Assembly (NCBI GenBank): GCA_963721335.1
Contig: CAVRIV010000002.1
Coordinates: 248,001 to 312,000, forward strand
Source of the DNA: CAVXDY01 sp963721335
GTDB lineage: Bacteria; Actinomycetota; Thermoleophilia; Miltoncostaeales; Miltoncostaeaceae
DNA: 64,000 nt
Direction: 5' to 3'
Each line of letters opens with the position of its first letter. Position 1 is the first letter of the stretch. A model generated the notes under the pieces. The model made no database searches and had not been told where the DNA came from. It saw only the letters and a program-made list of their open reading frames with translations. Both the position numbers and the translations under genes were made by a program. Positions 25,552-35,219 of the stretch are shown piece by piece.

Positions 25552-26605
25552 TCACTGCGGGTACTCCGCGGTGTCGGGGGCCACGGCCGCCGGGGTGAAG
25601 GCCTTCAGCGCCGTGGCGTCCCCGCCCAGCGCCTCGATCATGGTCACGTAGTCGAAGCGCATCAGGCCCAGCCCAGGAGTGCTCGGGATCGCCGGGCGCG
25701 CCGGGCAGGTCGTCGTCGCGCAGCACGTCCACGTACGTCACGCCGGTCTCCTTTCCGATCTGCTCGAGCACCGGGCTGGGGAAGACCTCGGAGCCGAAGA
25801 TGGCCGGCACCTTCTCCGCCCTCACCTGGTCGATCAGGTCGGCGACCTCTCTCGGCGTGGGGTCCTCGAAGTTCTCGACCTGGATCGCGCCGATCACGGT
25901 CCAGCCGTAGTCCTTCGCGAAGTAGGCGTAGGCGTCGTGGTAGGTCAGCAGCTCGCGGTTCGCCTCCGGAATGGTGGCGAAGGACGTGCGCATGGCCCTG
26001 TCGAACGCGTCGATCTGGGCGGAGAACGTGGCGTAGTTGCTCCGGTAGTAGCCGGCGTTCTCCGGGTCACGCGTCGCGAGGTCCTCGCTGATGATCCGCG
26101 GCGTAGCGGCGCGCCAGCAGTCGGGTCGGTCCACAGGTGCGGGTTGGGCTTGCCGTCCCGACTTCGGGAACGAGAAGTCGTAGAGGTAGTCGCTCTCCGG
26201 GATGGTCTCGGTTCCGAGCTCGACGATCTCGGCGCCGTCCTTCAGGTTCTCCTCGGCGAGCTCCTTGGTGGGGTCCTCCAGCTGAAGGCCGTTGATGAAG
26301 ACGACGTCGGCCGTCGAGAGCAGCTCGGCGACGCTCGGCTTGGGCTCGAACGTGTGCGAGTTGGTGCCCTCGGGGACGATCCCCGTGATGTCCACCCGGT
26401 CGCCGCCGATGCCTGCGGCGATGCTCGTGATCGGGGCGACCGTGGTCGCCACCTCGAGCTTGCCGTCGTCCCCGCTGCCCGCGGCGTCCGCTCCGCAGCC
26501 GGCCGCGACGGTGGCCAGCGAGGCGATCGCCAGCGTCGCCACGAGCGTCCCGGCCCCCCGGGCCCGACCCCGTCCCCGCCGGGTCCGCCGCTCCATCGTG
26601 GACAC
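25552..26605 (-). CDS. Metal-binding lipoprotein of a Zn/Mn ABC transporter (ZnuA/TroA type), about three frame breaks
   Basis: The gene starts at GTG 26605 (GGGAGG upstream) with a lipoprotein signal (lipobox VAAGC near residue 37). The metal-site motifs of cluster A-I binding proteins are present: NSHTFEPKPS, NPHLWTDP (seen only after shifting frame between about 26158 and 26110) and YHDAYAYFAKDYG. A third break near 25680 restores the C-terminus (LGLMRFDYVTMIEALGG) and the stop at 25552. No His-rich loop is present, so Zn versus Mn is open. The ATPase gene starts five bases after the stop. Confidence 0.82.
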
Positions 26606-26716
26606 CCGCCGCCTCCCTCACATCCGCTTCCGGAGTCTGCGAGACGATCGCTGGTGCGACCTTCTCGCAGGTGAAAGTGGATACGCAAGAGCGGCGATCC
26701 CGGATCACCGGGCCGT

Positions 26717-27247
26717 CTAGATCTTCGGCGGGCCCTCGGCCTGGGAGGCCGACCGCTGGCAATCGGGGCAGACGCCCGGGATCGCGATCTCGCGGTCGGG
26801 GGTCAGCTCGAAGCCGGTCTCGGACCGGAGCGCCTCCTCCAGCGGGCGCAGGCTGGCGTCGTGCAGGTGGGCGATGGCCCCGCAGACCTGGCAGACGGCG
26901 TGATGGTGGCGGTGCTCCCGGACCACCTCGAAGTAGAGGCGCTCCGACCCGAGGTCCGTGCGGCGGGCGATGCCGGCCGCCACGAGCGCGTCCAGCGTCC
27001 GGTACACGGTGGACGGGTTGATCGACGGGTACCGCGCCCTGGCGTGCGCCAGCACGTCGTCCGCCGTCACGTGCTCGCCCCCGCCGAGCGCCTGAAGGAC
27101 CAGCAGGCGCTGGGCGGTCGGGCGGCAACCCGCTCGTCGCAACAGGGCGGCGGCGGCATCCCCCGCCTCACGCGCGACTTGTAGCTGCAACGCTGTCGCA
27201 TCTGAGGGCGGATGCCAAGTCTCGTCGGTGCGGTGTGCCATTTTCAC
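26717..27247 (-). CDS. Fur-family metal regulator, probably Zur
   Basis: A 176-residue protein with an N-terminal winged helix (GCRPTAQRLLVLQAL, INPSTVYRTLDALVAAGI) and a C-terminal dimerisation domain with HRHHHAVCQVCG and CPDC, the two CxxC structural zinc motifs. It is codirectional with, and 111 bases upstream of, the ZnuA-like gene, so zinc regulation (Zur) of that operon is the likeliest role. Fur or Mur cannot be excluded by sequence alone. I did not find a convincing Zur box in the 111-base gap. Confidence 0.85.
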   Translation of the reverse strand: MKMAHRTDETWHPPSDATALQLQVAREAGDAAAALLRRAGCRPTAQRLLVLQALGGGEHVTADDVLAHARARYPSINPSTVYRTLDALVAAGIARRTDLGSERLYFEVVREHRHHHAVCQVCGAIAHLHDASLRPLEEALRSETGFELTPDREIAIPGVCPDCQRSASQAEGPPKI

Positions 27248-27259
27248 CTCCCGGTCGCC

Positions 27260-28850
27260 CTAGAGGATGTTCGGCAGGGCCTGCACGGTCAACAGGACGC
27301 CCAGCCCGACGATGACGAGCGCCGACAGCGTCGGGATCGCGGCGGCCACGCGTCCGTCCAGCGGGATGCGCTCCACGAATCGCCGGGCGTACAGCACCAG
27401 CAGGCCGATCACGCTCAGGAGCCCGGCGAGGCCGAGGGAGAACGCCAGCACCAGCACCAGCCCGTACCCCACCCGGTCGAGCGCGATCGCGCCGAGCAGC
27501 AGCACCAGGGCGGAGGGGCAGGGGATGATGCCGGCCGAGGCTCCCACCGCGAGCAGGCTGCGCATCGAGAGGTCCTCCGGCGGGGCGTGGCTGTGGCCGC
27601 CGGGCCCGTGGTGGTGCCCGTGGTCATGGTGGTGGTGCCCGTGGTCGTGGGAGTGACCGTCACCGGGGTGATGGTGGTGATGACCGTCGCCGTGGTCGTG
27701 GGCCACGGCGGCGTGGGCGTGGGCGCCCGCCAGGACCAGCGCAGGCTCGGCGTGGGTGTGGTCGTGGGCGTGCTCGTGGTGCGGGCCTGTGGTGGTGGTG
27801 GGCACGGTCGTGAGCGTGCCGCCGGCGCATCGCGCCGAGGCGGCGCCAGGCCACCCAGACGCCGATCGCGACCACGGCCAGCGCGGCGATCAGGTTGATC
27901 CAGGGGAAGAGGGTCTCGGGCAGGATGTAGCGCGACGCGAAGAGCGTCACCAGGCCCAGCGCGATGACGCCCACCGTGTGGGTCACCGTCACGAACAGGC
28001 CCAGCAGCAGCGCGTGGCGCGCGGTGCCGCGCGTGCCGACCAGGTAGGCGGCGACCATCGTCTTGCCGTGGCCGGGGGAGAGCGAGTGGAGCGCGCCCCA
28101 GCCCATCGCCAGGAGCAGCGCGAGGATGACGACGCCCACCGAGAGGTCGTCGTCGAGCAGCCCGGACAGCCCGCCGGGGGAGGAGGCTTCGACCCGGCTC
28201 TCGGGGTCGGCGGTCAGCGGGCCCACCGCGCCCGCTCCCGTGCCCGGGGTCCAGGTGGCGGTCGCCTCGGTCACGTGGAGGGGGTTCCTGAGGAGTCCTC
28301 CGGGGTACGAGCGCAGCTCGTCGGCCACGTCCTCGGTGCCCACGGTCGAGCCGGTGAGCCTCGCCCCGCTCGAGGTGCGCACCAGCAGCTCGTGCCAGCC
28401 GATGCGCCCGGCGTAGGTGCTCACCACCACGGACAGCCGGTGGGCCGACCCCGGCGCCGCCCGGACTCCCGTCGCCCGGTACCAGGCCGCATAGCGCAGC
28501 ACCTGCAGGCCCCCCTGGCCGGGCCGGAGGCTCGCGGTCTGAGAGATCGGCGCGACGGTGGCCCGCCGGCCGTCGATGGTGAGCGCGATCTCGCGAGCGC
28601 GCTCGGCGGCCCGGGCGGCGGCGTAGGGGGCGAGGCCTCCGTCCGCCTGGACGGCCGAGCGCTCGCGGAAGGTGGGGATCTCGGCCATGTCCACCACCTG
28701 GCGCAGGTAGAGCTGGCCGCCGCTCGCCTCCACGCGCAGGTAGCTGTTGACCGTGAAGTTGCCGAGCGGATGGGCGCTCGCCTGCGCCACCGCGCCCGCC
28801 AGCAGCGCGACCAGGGCCACGACCGCGACGAGGGCCGCCCGCCGGCTCAT
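27260..28850 (-). CDS. NicO-type nickel/cobalt transporter with secreted N-terminal domain and His-rich loop, one frame break
   Basis: The gene starts at ATG 28850, overlapping the TPR gene stop (ATGA). It has a signal peptide ending in ASA, an extracytoplasmic domain of about 215 residues opening with HPLGNFTVN, and a membrane part with WGALHSLSPGHGKTMVAAYL, the conserved first-helix motif of NicO/RcnA-type Ni/Co carriers. After GAMRRRHAHDRAHHHH the frame changes near 27807 and continues as a loop with more than thirty histidines, then helices (GASAGIIPCPSALVLLLGAI) to 27260. Restored length is about 530 residues. The His-rich loop fits cytoplasmic metal binding. Ni, Co or Zn are all possible. 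Confidence 0.8.
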
Positions 28851-30160
28851 GCGAGCCTCGCCAGCTCGCGCCGGGCGACCGGCGCCCAGCGAACGGAGAA
28901 CGCGGGGTTGAGGGCGAGGGCGGCGGAGAGTCGCTGCCGGGCCGCCTCGGCGTGGCCCGCGCACGAGGCGGCCATGCCGGCCTGGAAGAGCATCAGGGCA
29001 TCGCGGGTGCCGAGGCGCAGGCTCCGCGTGGCCAGCCGGTCGCCCTCGGCGCAGCGCCCGGCGCGGGTCAGCACCCAGCCGAGCACCTGGTCGCCGATCA
29101 CGCCGGGGCGCGCGGCCCGCCCGCGCCGGGCGCGGGCGATGTCGGCGGCGCCGGGCGTGCGGAAGTCGGCGTCGATGGCCGAGATGTCGAGGTCGACGTT
29201 GGAGCCGTTGGCCGCCAGCAGCTGCTGCATGGCGCCCACCAGGGCGAGGTCCTCCCGCGCGGCGGCGGCGTCGCCCTGCGCGAGGTGGATCTCGGCGAGC
29301 GCGGCCGGGTACTCGGGAAGCGGAACACGGTCGATCGCGCGGGAGTAGAGCGCGGCGGCCCGGTCCAGCCGCCCGCGCGCGGCCAGCACGCGGGCGAGCC
29401 CTGCGGTGGCCCGGGCGTCGCCGGGCCGCTCGGAGAGCGCCCGGCGCATCTCGCGCTCGGCTCCGTCGAGGTCGCCGCCGCCGAAGCGCAGCAGGCCGAG
29501 CTGCACGCGCGTCCAGGCGCGGGACTCGGTGCCCGGCCCCCCGGTGTCGACGGCCAGCTCCATCAGGGCGATGGCGCTGATGCGGTCGCCCTGGAGCTCG
29601 CGGGCGTAGGAGGCGCGGCTGTAGGAGGGCAGGTCGGGGCGCAGATCGAGGCGGCGGTCGATGGTGGCGAAGCCCTCGCGATAGCGGCCGAGCTCGATCA
29701 GGGCGTCGGCGCGCACGCCGAGCGGCGCCACCCGGGCCGGCGCCACGGCCAGGCTTCGCCGGGCCCAGGCCAGGGCGTCGCGGAACTCGTGCCGCGTGAG
29801 CGCGAGGGTCCCCATCACGTCCAGGGCGTCGAAGCTGCGAGGGTCGACCGCCAGGGCCCGCCGGGCGGACTCGGTGGCCGTGGTGTTCCACGACGGGTCG
29901 CCGGTCTGGCGCGCGCGCTCGAGGGAGGCTCCCGCCAGGGCGGTCAGGGCGCTGAGCCGGTCCGGGTCGTCGGCGAGGGTCGCCTGCGCCTGGGCGATCG
30001 TCGCCTCGGTCGTGCGGGGGATGGCCGTGGCCGCCGCCGTGTCGCTCGCGGCCGGGGAGGAGCCGCGCATCTGGGTCAGCACGGCGACGCTCACCGCGAG
30101 CACGGCGAGGGCGGCGAGCGCCGCCAGCACCGGAGCGGGAAGTCGGGAGATGTGGGGCAT
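28847..30160 (-). CDS. Membrane-anchored TPR-repeat protein
   Basis: From ATG 30160 the 437-residue product has an N-terminal membrane helix (about 5-28), then about eight tetratricopeptide-like helical pairs (ALAVDPRSFDALDVMGTLAL, ALSERPGDARATAGLARVLA). The frame opens earlier, at 30235, but that part lacks family-like sequence. It lies between the DUF4331 gene (96 bases upstream) and the NicO gene, with which it overlaps by four bases, so the three probably form one transcript. A scaffold or assembly role for the transporter/DUF4331 pair is a guess. Confidence 0.75.
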   Translation of the reverse strand: MPHISRLPAPVLAALAALAVLAVSVAVLTQMRGSSPAASDTAAATAIPRTTEATIAQAQATLADDPDRLSALTALAGASLERARQTGDPSWNTTATESARRALAVDPRSFDALDVMGTLALTRHEFRDALAWARRSLAVAPARVAPLGVRADALIELGRYREGFATIDRRLDLRPDLPSYSRASYARELQGDRISAIALMELAVDTGGPGTESRAWTRVQLGLLRFGGGDLDGAEREMRRALSERPGDARATAGLARVLAARGRLDRAAALYSRAIDRVPLPEYPAALAEIHLAQGDAAAAREDLALVGAMQQLLAANGSNVDLDISAIDADFRTPGAADIARARRGRAARPGVIGDQVLGWVLTRAGRCAEGDRLATRSLRLGTRDALMLFQAGMAASCAGHAEAARQRLSAALALNPAFSVRWAPVARRELARLA

Positions 30161-30255
30161 CAGAGGGGGCTCATCGGATCTCGTCGCTGAAGAGATGGAG
30201 GCGGGGGCCCGGCGGTGCCGGACCCCCGATGACACTGAACGCGTCCCGCGCGCCC

Positions 30256-31741
30256 CTACGGAAGCGGGCCCACCGCCGGAGCCGGGGGCTCCAGGCGGTA
30301 GTGCGGTGGCGTGGTGCTGAACCCGTCGTTCGCCGGGGCGATGTACGGGAACGTGCTCTCGAACGCGACGTCGTTCTGGTTGACGCCGTCGCCGAGCGGA
30401 AGGCTGTTCGCCTTGCCGCCCACCAGGCCGAACAGGTTCCCGCCGATCACGCGCAGCTCGATGTCGACGACGTCGTCGACGAGCCGGCGGCCGTTCGGGA
30501 AGCCCTGCGCGTCACCCTGGATCTCGCCGAACGGCTTCGGGCTGGCCGTGACCGGGGTGGTCACGTTCAGCCGCAGCAGGTCGGCGCTCGCCTTGCCGGT
30601 GGAGTTGTTCGCCAGCCCGAGCGAGGTGAGATCGAGGCCGTTGAGCAGGCCGGTCGCCACGTCCGCCCGGTTCTTCTCGGGGATGTTGAGCCCGAGGGTC
30701 GGGAAGAGCGCGTTGAGCGCGGCCGCCACGAACGGCGTCCGGTAGTAGGTGCGGAACTGCTTGTCCCCCGAGGGGTCCGACGCGTTCCACTTGTCCTTCA
30801 GGAAGCGCGGGATGACGACCTCGTTGATGAGCGGGTTGCCGAGGCGCGACACCTGCTTCCAGGCGGTCGTGGTCTTGACGCCGACGTTGCCGTTCGCGCG
30901 CCGCACGGCGGTGAAGGACTTCACCGGGCGCTCGGTGGAGGCGTAGACGCCGATCACGTCGCCGTTCTTCGGCTTCAGGTCGGAGATCGGGACCTGGAGC
31001 GCGATCGTGCTGACGTTGTAGCGCGCCAGCGAGTCGACCCCGTTGCCGACGTTGCCGGTGCCGATGTTGGCGCGGCCCGGCTTGTCGAGGTTGACGAGGT
31101 CGAAGATCATGCCGATGTCCGCGAAGAACGGGTCATCGGCCTGGCCCGCGAAGCTCTTCAGGCCGCCGGGCAGGGAGTGGATCGCCTGCTGCCGGAAGGT
31201 CGCGTAGTTCGGGATGCTCTTCGGGACCGGAGTTGTTCGGCGCGGTGACGCGGTTGCGCGCGATGCGCGTGGTGGTCACCTTGCCGGCCGCGTTCCGCGC
31301 GTCGCGGAAGACGCTGTAGAACTGCTTCACGAGCACGTCGCCCGTGGGGCTGGTGTACAGGTAGCCGGCCGCGGCCGACTTGGGCGCGCGCGTCGTGAAC
31401 TGGTACCGGTACCGCACGTCCCACTTGCCGTCGCCGGTCTGGTCGACGTTCAGGTTGTACCGGGCGGTGTCCGAGAAGAGATAGAAGTTCGGGCCGCCGT
31501 GCGGCTCCTGGAATGGGATCCAGTTGCCGATGATCGTCACCGTGTCCGGCGCATCAGGGCTCCGGAACGCGTAGAGGTCGGTGGTGTCCGCGGTGGGATC
31601 CTCGAGAAGAGCCGGGGCCTCGCGGTGGCTGGATGCTCCACCGAAGGTCGGCACGAGAACCGCCGCTGTGATGGCCGCTGTGGCGGCGAGTGGGACGAAG
31701 ATGCGCGTGAACCGCTTCTTCGTCCAGGGTGTCGTCCCCAT
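30256..31741 (-). CDS. Secreted DUF4331 protein, one frame break
   Basis: The protein begins at ATG 31741 with a signal peptide (about 1-36) and immediately the DUF4331 hallmark SSHREAPALLEDPTADTTD followed by LYAF. Near 31230 the frame changes and the sequence continues (YATFRQQAIHSLPGGLKSF, DLVNLDKPGRANIGTGNVGN) to the stop at 30256. Restored length of about 494 residues is normal for the family. DUF4331 proteins are secreted and uncharacterised; I know no established activity. The gene heads a minus-strand cluster with TPR and NicO genes. Confidence 0.82.
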
Positions 31742-31920
31742 GGACAGGTGGTCCTTTCGATTCGCTGGTTCCCGTCTCGGGATGCCGCCCGGTGCCGGGA
31801 TTCACGCGCCAATACGGACCACCGGCTCGATCGGATCCTCCGGCCAGGGCGATTCACGCAAATAGCGGACTCCACGTTGTGCGGTTCGATACGTGGACGT
31901 CGACTAGACTCGCCGCGACC

Positions 31921-32209
31921 GTGAGCAAGAAGACCGCCACCCCGCCCGTGCAAGTCGCGGCGCCCGCCCTCGCGGATCCTGACCGTGCTGACCGGGGCGG
32001 GCCTGGGCGCGGTGTGGGGGTCGGTGATGTGGATGATCTTCGAGGTCACCGGGCAGGGCAGCGGCGCCCGAGGCTGGATCTACCTCGCCCTCACGACCGC
32101 CATGATCGGCGCCGGAGTCGCGGCCTTCTTCGGGGCCACCGGGGCGCGCCGGCGGGGCGAGCGGGTGGGGCCGCGGCTGCGCCCGGGCCGGCGCGGGCGA
32201 GGCCGCTAG
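31921..32209 (+). CDS. Small two-TM membrane protein, probable frame break
   Basis: A well-formed short protein, MLTGAGLGAVWGSVMWMIFE and following, runs from GTG 31985 to 32209 with two membrane helices and a basic tail. The same frame also reads sensibly for a few codons upstream (PSRILTVLTG), and a second frame from GTG 31921 gives a charged N-terminus (VSKKTATPPVQ), so the likely gene is 31921-32209 with a one-base indel near 31970. I do not recognise a family. It lies just upstream of the SRP RNA. Confidence 0.5.
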
Positions 32210-32285
32210 CCCTCCCGCGGCGCGGGGCCGGCGGGGTGCCCGGGGGCGGGTCGCACCGGGGTCCCCGGTGGACTATCCTCGACTG

Positions 32286-32519
32286 GTGACCGTGCTAGGC
32301 GGGGAGCTAGCGGTGCCCTGTACCCGCAATCCGCTACAGCGGGGCTCAATTCCCGTCCGAGGGGCCGATCCCAGAGGTTCGGCAACGAGTAGAGCGGCGT
32401 TGATGGCGAGGTCCCATTCGGTGGGCGACCGCGAACCAGGTCAGGTCCGGAAGGAAGCAGCCTTAAGCGGAAACGCCCACGCGCAGTGGGGCACCCTCGC
32501 CGGAGCAAGCGGCTCGGGG
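32286..32519 (+). ncRNA. ffs: Signal recognition particle RNA, large bacterial form with Alu domain
   Basis: The apical S-domain hairpin GTCAGGTCCGGAAGGAAGC (near 32441-32459) is the universal Ffh-binding motif. Upstream, GTGCTAGGCGGGGAGCTAGC and the following CCCTGTACCCGCAATCC match the Alu-domain helices of long bacterial SRP RNAs. A TATCCT at 32274-32279 is a fair -10, giving a 5' end near 32286. The 3' end is estimated where the returning strand of helix 5 finishes. It is located immediately upstream of dnaX, as in many Gram-positive genomes. Confidence 0.85.
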
Positions 32520-32548
32520 TCCACTCTGGAATTGCGTCTCGACGACGG

Positions 32549-34298
32549 GTGCACGGTCACGTTGAGTTGACGGAAAGCGGGGCCAGCCTCTACAACCGCC
32601 ATCGTCCGGCCGTCTTCGCGGACATGGTGGGGCAGGACCACGTGGCGCGCGCGCTCGGCAACGCGCTGCGCTCGGGGCGGCCCGCTCAGGGGTACCTCTT
32701 CTCGGGCCCGCGCGGGACCGGGAAGACCACCACCGCGCGCATTCTGGCGCGCTGTCTGAACTGCCAGTCGTTCCCGGCTCCCACGGCCGAGCCGTGCGGC
32801 ACCTGCGACTCGTGCCGGCGCACCGGCCAGCCGGACTGGATGGACGTCGTCGAGGTGGACGCCGCCTCCAGCGCGCGCCGCATCGACGAGATGCGCGAGT
32901 GGCTCGAGACCGTGCGCTACGCGCCGGTGGCGTGCCGCTACCGCATCACGATCATGGACGAGGCCCACCAGATCCAGGACCAGGCGGCCAGCGCCCTCCT
33001 GAAGACGCTCGAGGAGCCGCCGCCGCACCTGGTGGTGATCCTGTGCACGACGCACCCCTGGGAGATCCTGGGCACCATCCGCTCGCGGCTCCAGCACTAC
33101 GTGCTGCGCAAGCCGGGCCTGCCGGCGCTGGTGAAGGTGCTCGACCGGGTGGCGCGCGCCGAGGGCATCCAGACCTCCGAGTCGGCGCTCGACATCCTCG
33201 CGCGCGCGGCCGACGGCTCGTACCGCGACGCGCTGGGCCTGCTCGATCAGATCGCGACCTACGCCGACAACCGGGTCGAGGCCTCGGACGCCCTCGAGCT
33301 GCTGGGCGCCGTGGCCCGCGAGACGATCTTCGAGCTGGTGGACCTGATGGCCGGGGGCGACGCGGCCGGAGGCTTCGAGCTGCTGGAGACGGTCCTGGAC
33401 GGCCCGGTCGATCCCGAGCAGGCGATGCGCGGGCTGGTGAACCACCTGCGCTACCTGTGCCTGCTGCAGCAGGGCGCCCGGCCCCGCGACGAATGGTCCT
33501 TCTCGCCCGAGGAGATCGCCCGCCTGCAGGCCCAGGCCAATCAGCTCCCCGACGCGCAGGTGGTGCGCGGGCTCGACCTGCTCTCCGACGCCCAGCTGCG
33601 CATCCGCCACGGGGGCGCCGATCCGCGGCTGCAGCTCGAGCTGGTGGCCGCCCGCCTGGCGCGTCCGGCCCTCGACGCGAGCGCCGCGGCCCTGGCCGCC
33701 CGCGTGGAGGCGCTGGAGTCGGCCGAGCCGCGGGCCGTGAGCGCCCCCGCCCCACCTCCACCCCCAGCCCCCGCCGCTGCCCGTGGCGGTGCCCGCGCCG
33801 GCACCGAAGGCGAGCGACGTCGATGCCGCGGGGGGAGACCCTCCGGGGGACGCTCCGGCGCCGGCGTCCGAGGCTCCGCCGCCGCCCGTCCCGGACCCGC
33901 CCGCGGAGATGGTCGAGGTGGACCTCGCCCACCTCGACCGGCTGTGGCCGCGGGTGCTCGAGGCGCTGGAGCGCGACGCGCCGCCCACCCGCGGGTTCCT
34001 CGACGGCTCCCGCCCGGCGACGGTGGACGAGCGGACCCTGGTGGTCACGGTGACCAGCCCGATGCGCGCCGAGATGCTCGGCAAGCCCGAGCACCGCGAG
34101 CGGGTGCGGGCGGCCGTGGAGGCCGTGGTGGGCCGGCCGCTGGAGCTGGAGTTCGAGGCCGGGGCCCCCGCGGGCCCGGAGGCCGAGGGGTCGCGCGCGC
34201 CGGCGCCCCGGGATGACGACGCACTGCTCGAGGACCTGAAGACCATGTTCAGCGCCGTGGAGGAAGGCGGCGAGCGCGGCGACCCGGGAGGGCGATGA
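32549..34298 (+). CDS. dnaX: DNA polymerase III subunit gamma/tau, one frame break
   Basis: SLYNRHRPAVFADMVGQDH and Walker A GPRGTGKTT (residues about 53-61), the zinc cysteines CLNC and CGTCDSC, Walker B IMDEAH and the sensor region DGSYRDALGLLDQI identify the clamp-loader ATPase. The start is uncertain: GTG 32549 or TTG 32567 are possible; anything earlier falls in the SRP RNA. After the Pro/Ala linker, near 33780, protein-like sequence moves to another frame (VEVDLAHLDRLWPRVLEALE) and ends at 34298. I read this as an indel in a C-rich tract and not as programmed frameshifting. The stop overlaps ybaB. Confidence 0.9.
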
Positions 34299-34618
34299 TG
34301 GGCATGAACCCGCAGAAGATGATGAAGCAGATGCAGAAGATGCAGGAGGACATGGCACGCGTGCAGGCGGAGCTGCAGCTGGAGTCGGTGACCGCGTCCG
34401 CCGGGGGCGGGGCGGTCACGGCGCGGGTGAGCGGGGGCCTCGAGCTGCTGGAGATCACCATCGATCCCGAGGCCGTCGATCCGGAGGACGTGGAGCTGCT
34501 GCAGGACGTGATCGTGGCGGCGGTGAACGAGGCGATGCGCGCGGCGCAGCAGCTCGCGCAGGACCGCCTGGGCGCGATCACCGGCGGCCTCTCGGGCATG
34601 GGGCTCCCGGGCCTCTAG
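34295..34618 (+). CDS. ybaB: YbaB/EbfC nucleoid-associated protein
   Basis: A 107-residue protein with the family's N-terminal Met/Gln/Lys-rich helix (MNPQKMMKQMQKMQEDMARV) and central ITIDPEAVDPEDVELLQDVIV. YbaB dimers bind DNA and are nearly always encoded between dnaX and recR, as here. ATG 34295 overlaps the dnaX stop by four bases (ATGA), which implies translational coupling. Confidence 0.95.
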   Translation: MMGMNPQKMMKQMQKMQEDMARVQAELQLESVTASAGGGAVTARVSGGLELLEITIDPEAVDPEDVELLQDVIVAAVNEAMRAAQQLAQDRLGAITGGLSGMGLPGL

Positions 34619-34628
34619 CGCCGCCTCC

Positions 34629-35219
34629 GTGCTCACGCCCTCGATCGAGCGGGTGGTGGCCGAGCTGGCGCGCCTGCCCGGCATCGGACCCCGCAGCGCC
34701 CAGCGCCTGGCCTTCCACCTGATGAAGGCGCCGCCGGAGCGGGCGCGCGCCCTGTCGGCCGCGATCACCGAGATGAGCGAGCGCCTGCGCCCGTGCTCGG
34801 TGTGCTTCAGCTTCGCGGAGGCGGAGCTGTGCCCGATCTGCGCCGACCCGCGGCGCGACCCCTCGCTGCTCTGCGCGGTCGAGGAGCCCTCGGCGATCCT
34901 GCCGATCGAGCGCACCCATGAGTACCGGGGCCGCTACCACGTGCTGGGCGGGGCGCTGTCGCCGATCGACGGCGTCGACGCCGAGGACCTGCGCGTGACC
35001 GAGCTCGTGGCGCGGATCGACGCCGACGGCGTCGCCGAGCTGGTGATCGCCACCAACCCCACGATGTCGGGCGAGGCGACCGCCCTCTACCTCGCCGACC
35101 TCGTGCGCGGGAAGGTGCGCGTCACCCGCCTCGCCAGCGGCCTGCCGGTGGGCTCCGATCTCGAGCACGCCGACGAGCTCACGCTCGGGCGGGCGCTCCT
35201 CGGCCGGCGCGAGCTGTGA
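34629..35219 (+). CDS. recR: Recombination mediator RecR
   Basis: A 196-residue protein of standard length. It has an N-terminal helix-hairpin-helix (LARLPGIGPRSAQRLAFHL), a zinc finger (Cys56, Cys59, Cys68, Cys71) and a Toprim domain (AVEEPSAILPIERTHEYRG, ATNPTMSGEATALYL). With RecF/RecO it loads RecA at single-stranded gaps. It starts at GTG 34629, ten bases after ybaB, and shares its stop with the next gene's GTG. Confidence 0.95.
   Translation: MLTPSIERVVAELARLPGIGPRSAQRLAFHLMKAPPERARALSAAITEMSERLRPCSVCFSFAEAELCPICADPRRDPSLLCAVEEPSAILPIERTHEYRGRYHVLGGALSPIDGVDAEDLRVTELVARIDADGVAELVIATNPTMSGEATALYLADLVRGKVRVTRLASGLPVGSDLEHADELTLGRALLGRREL

Noticed and set aside
26606..26716. Zur box upstream of the ZnuA-like gene
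   Set aside because: No sequence close to the TGAAAATGATTTTCA-type palindrome was found; only GTGAAAGTGGATAC is faintly similar.
32441..34915. Open frame of 824 codons on the minus strand
   Set aside because: It is antisense to dnaX, ybaB and recR, all confidently identified.
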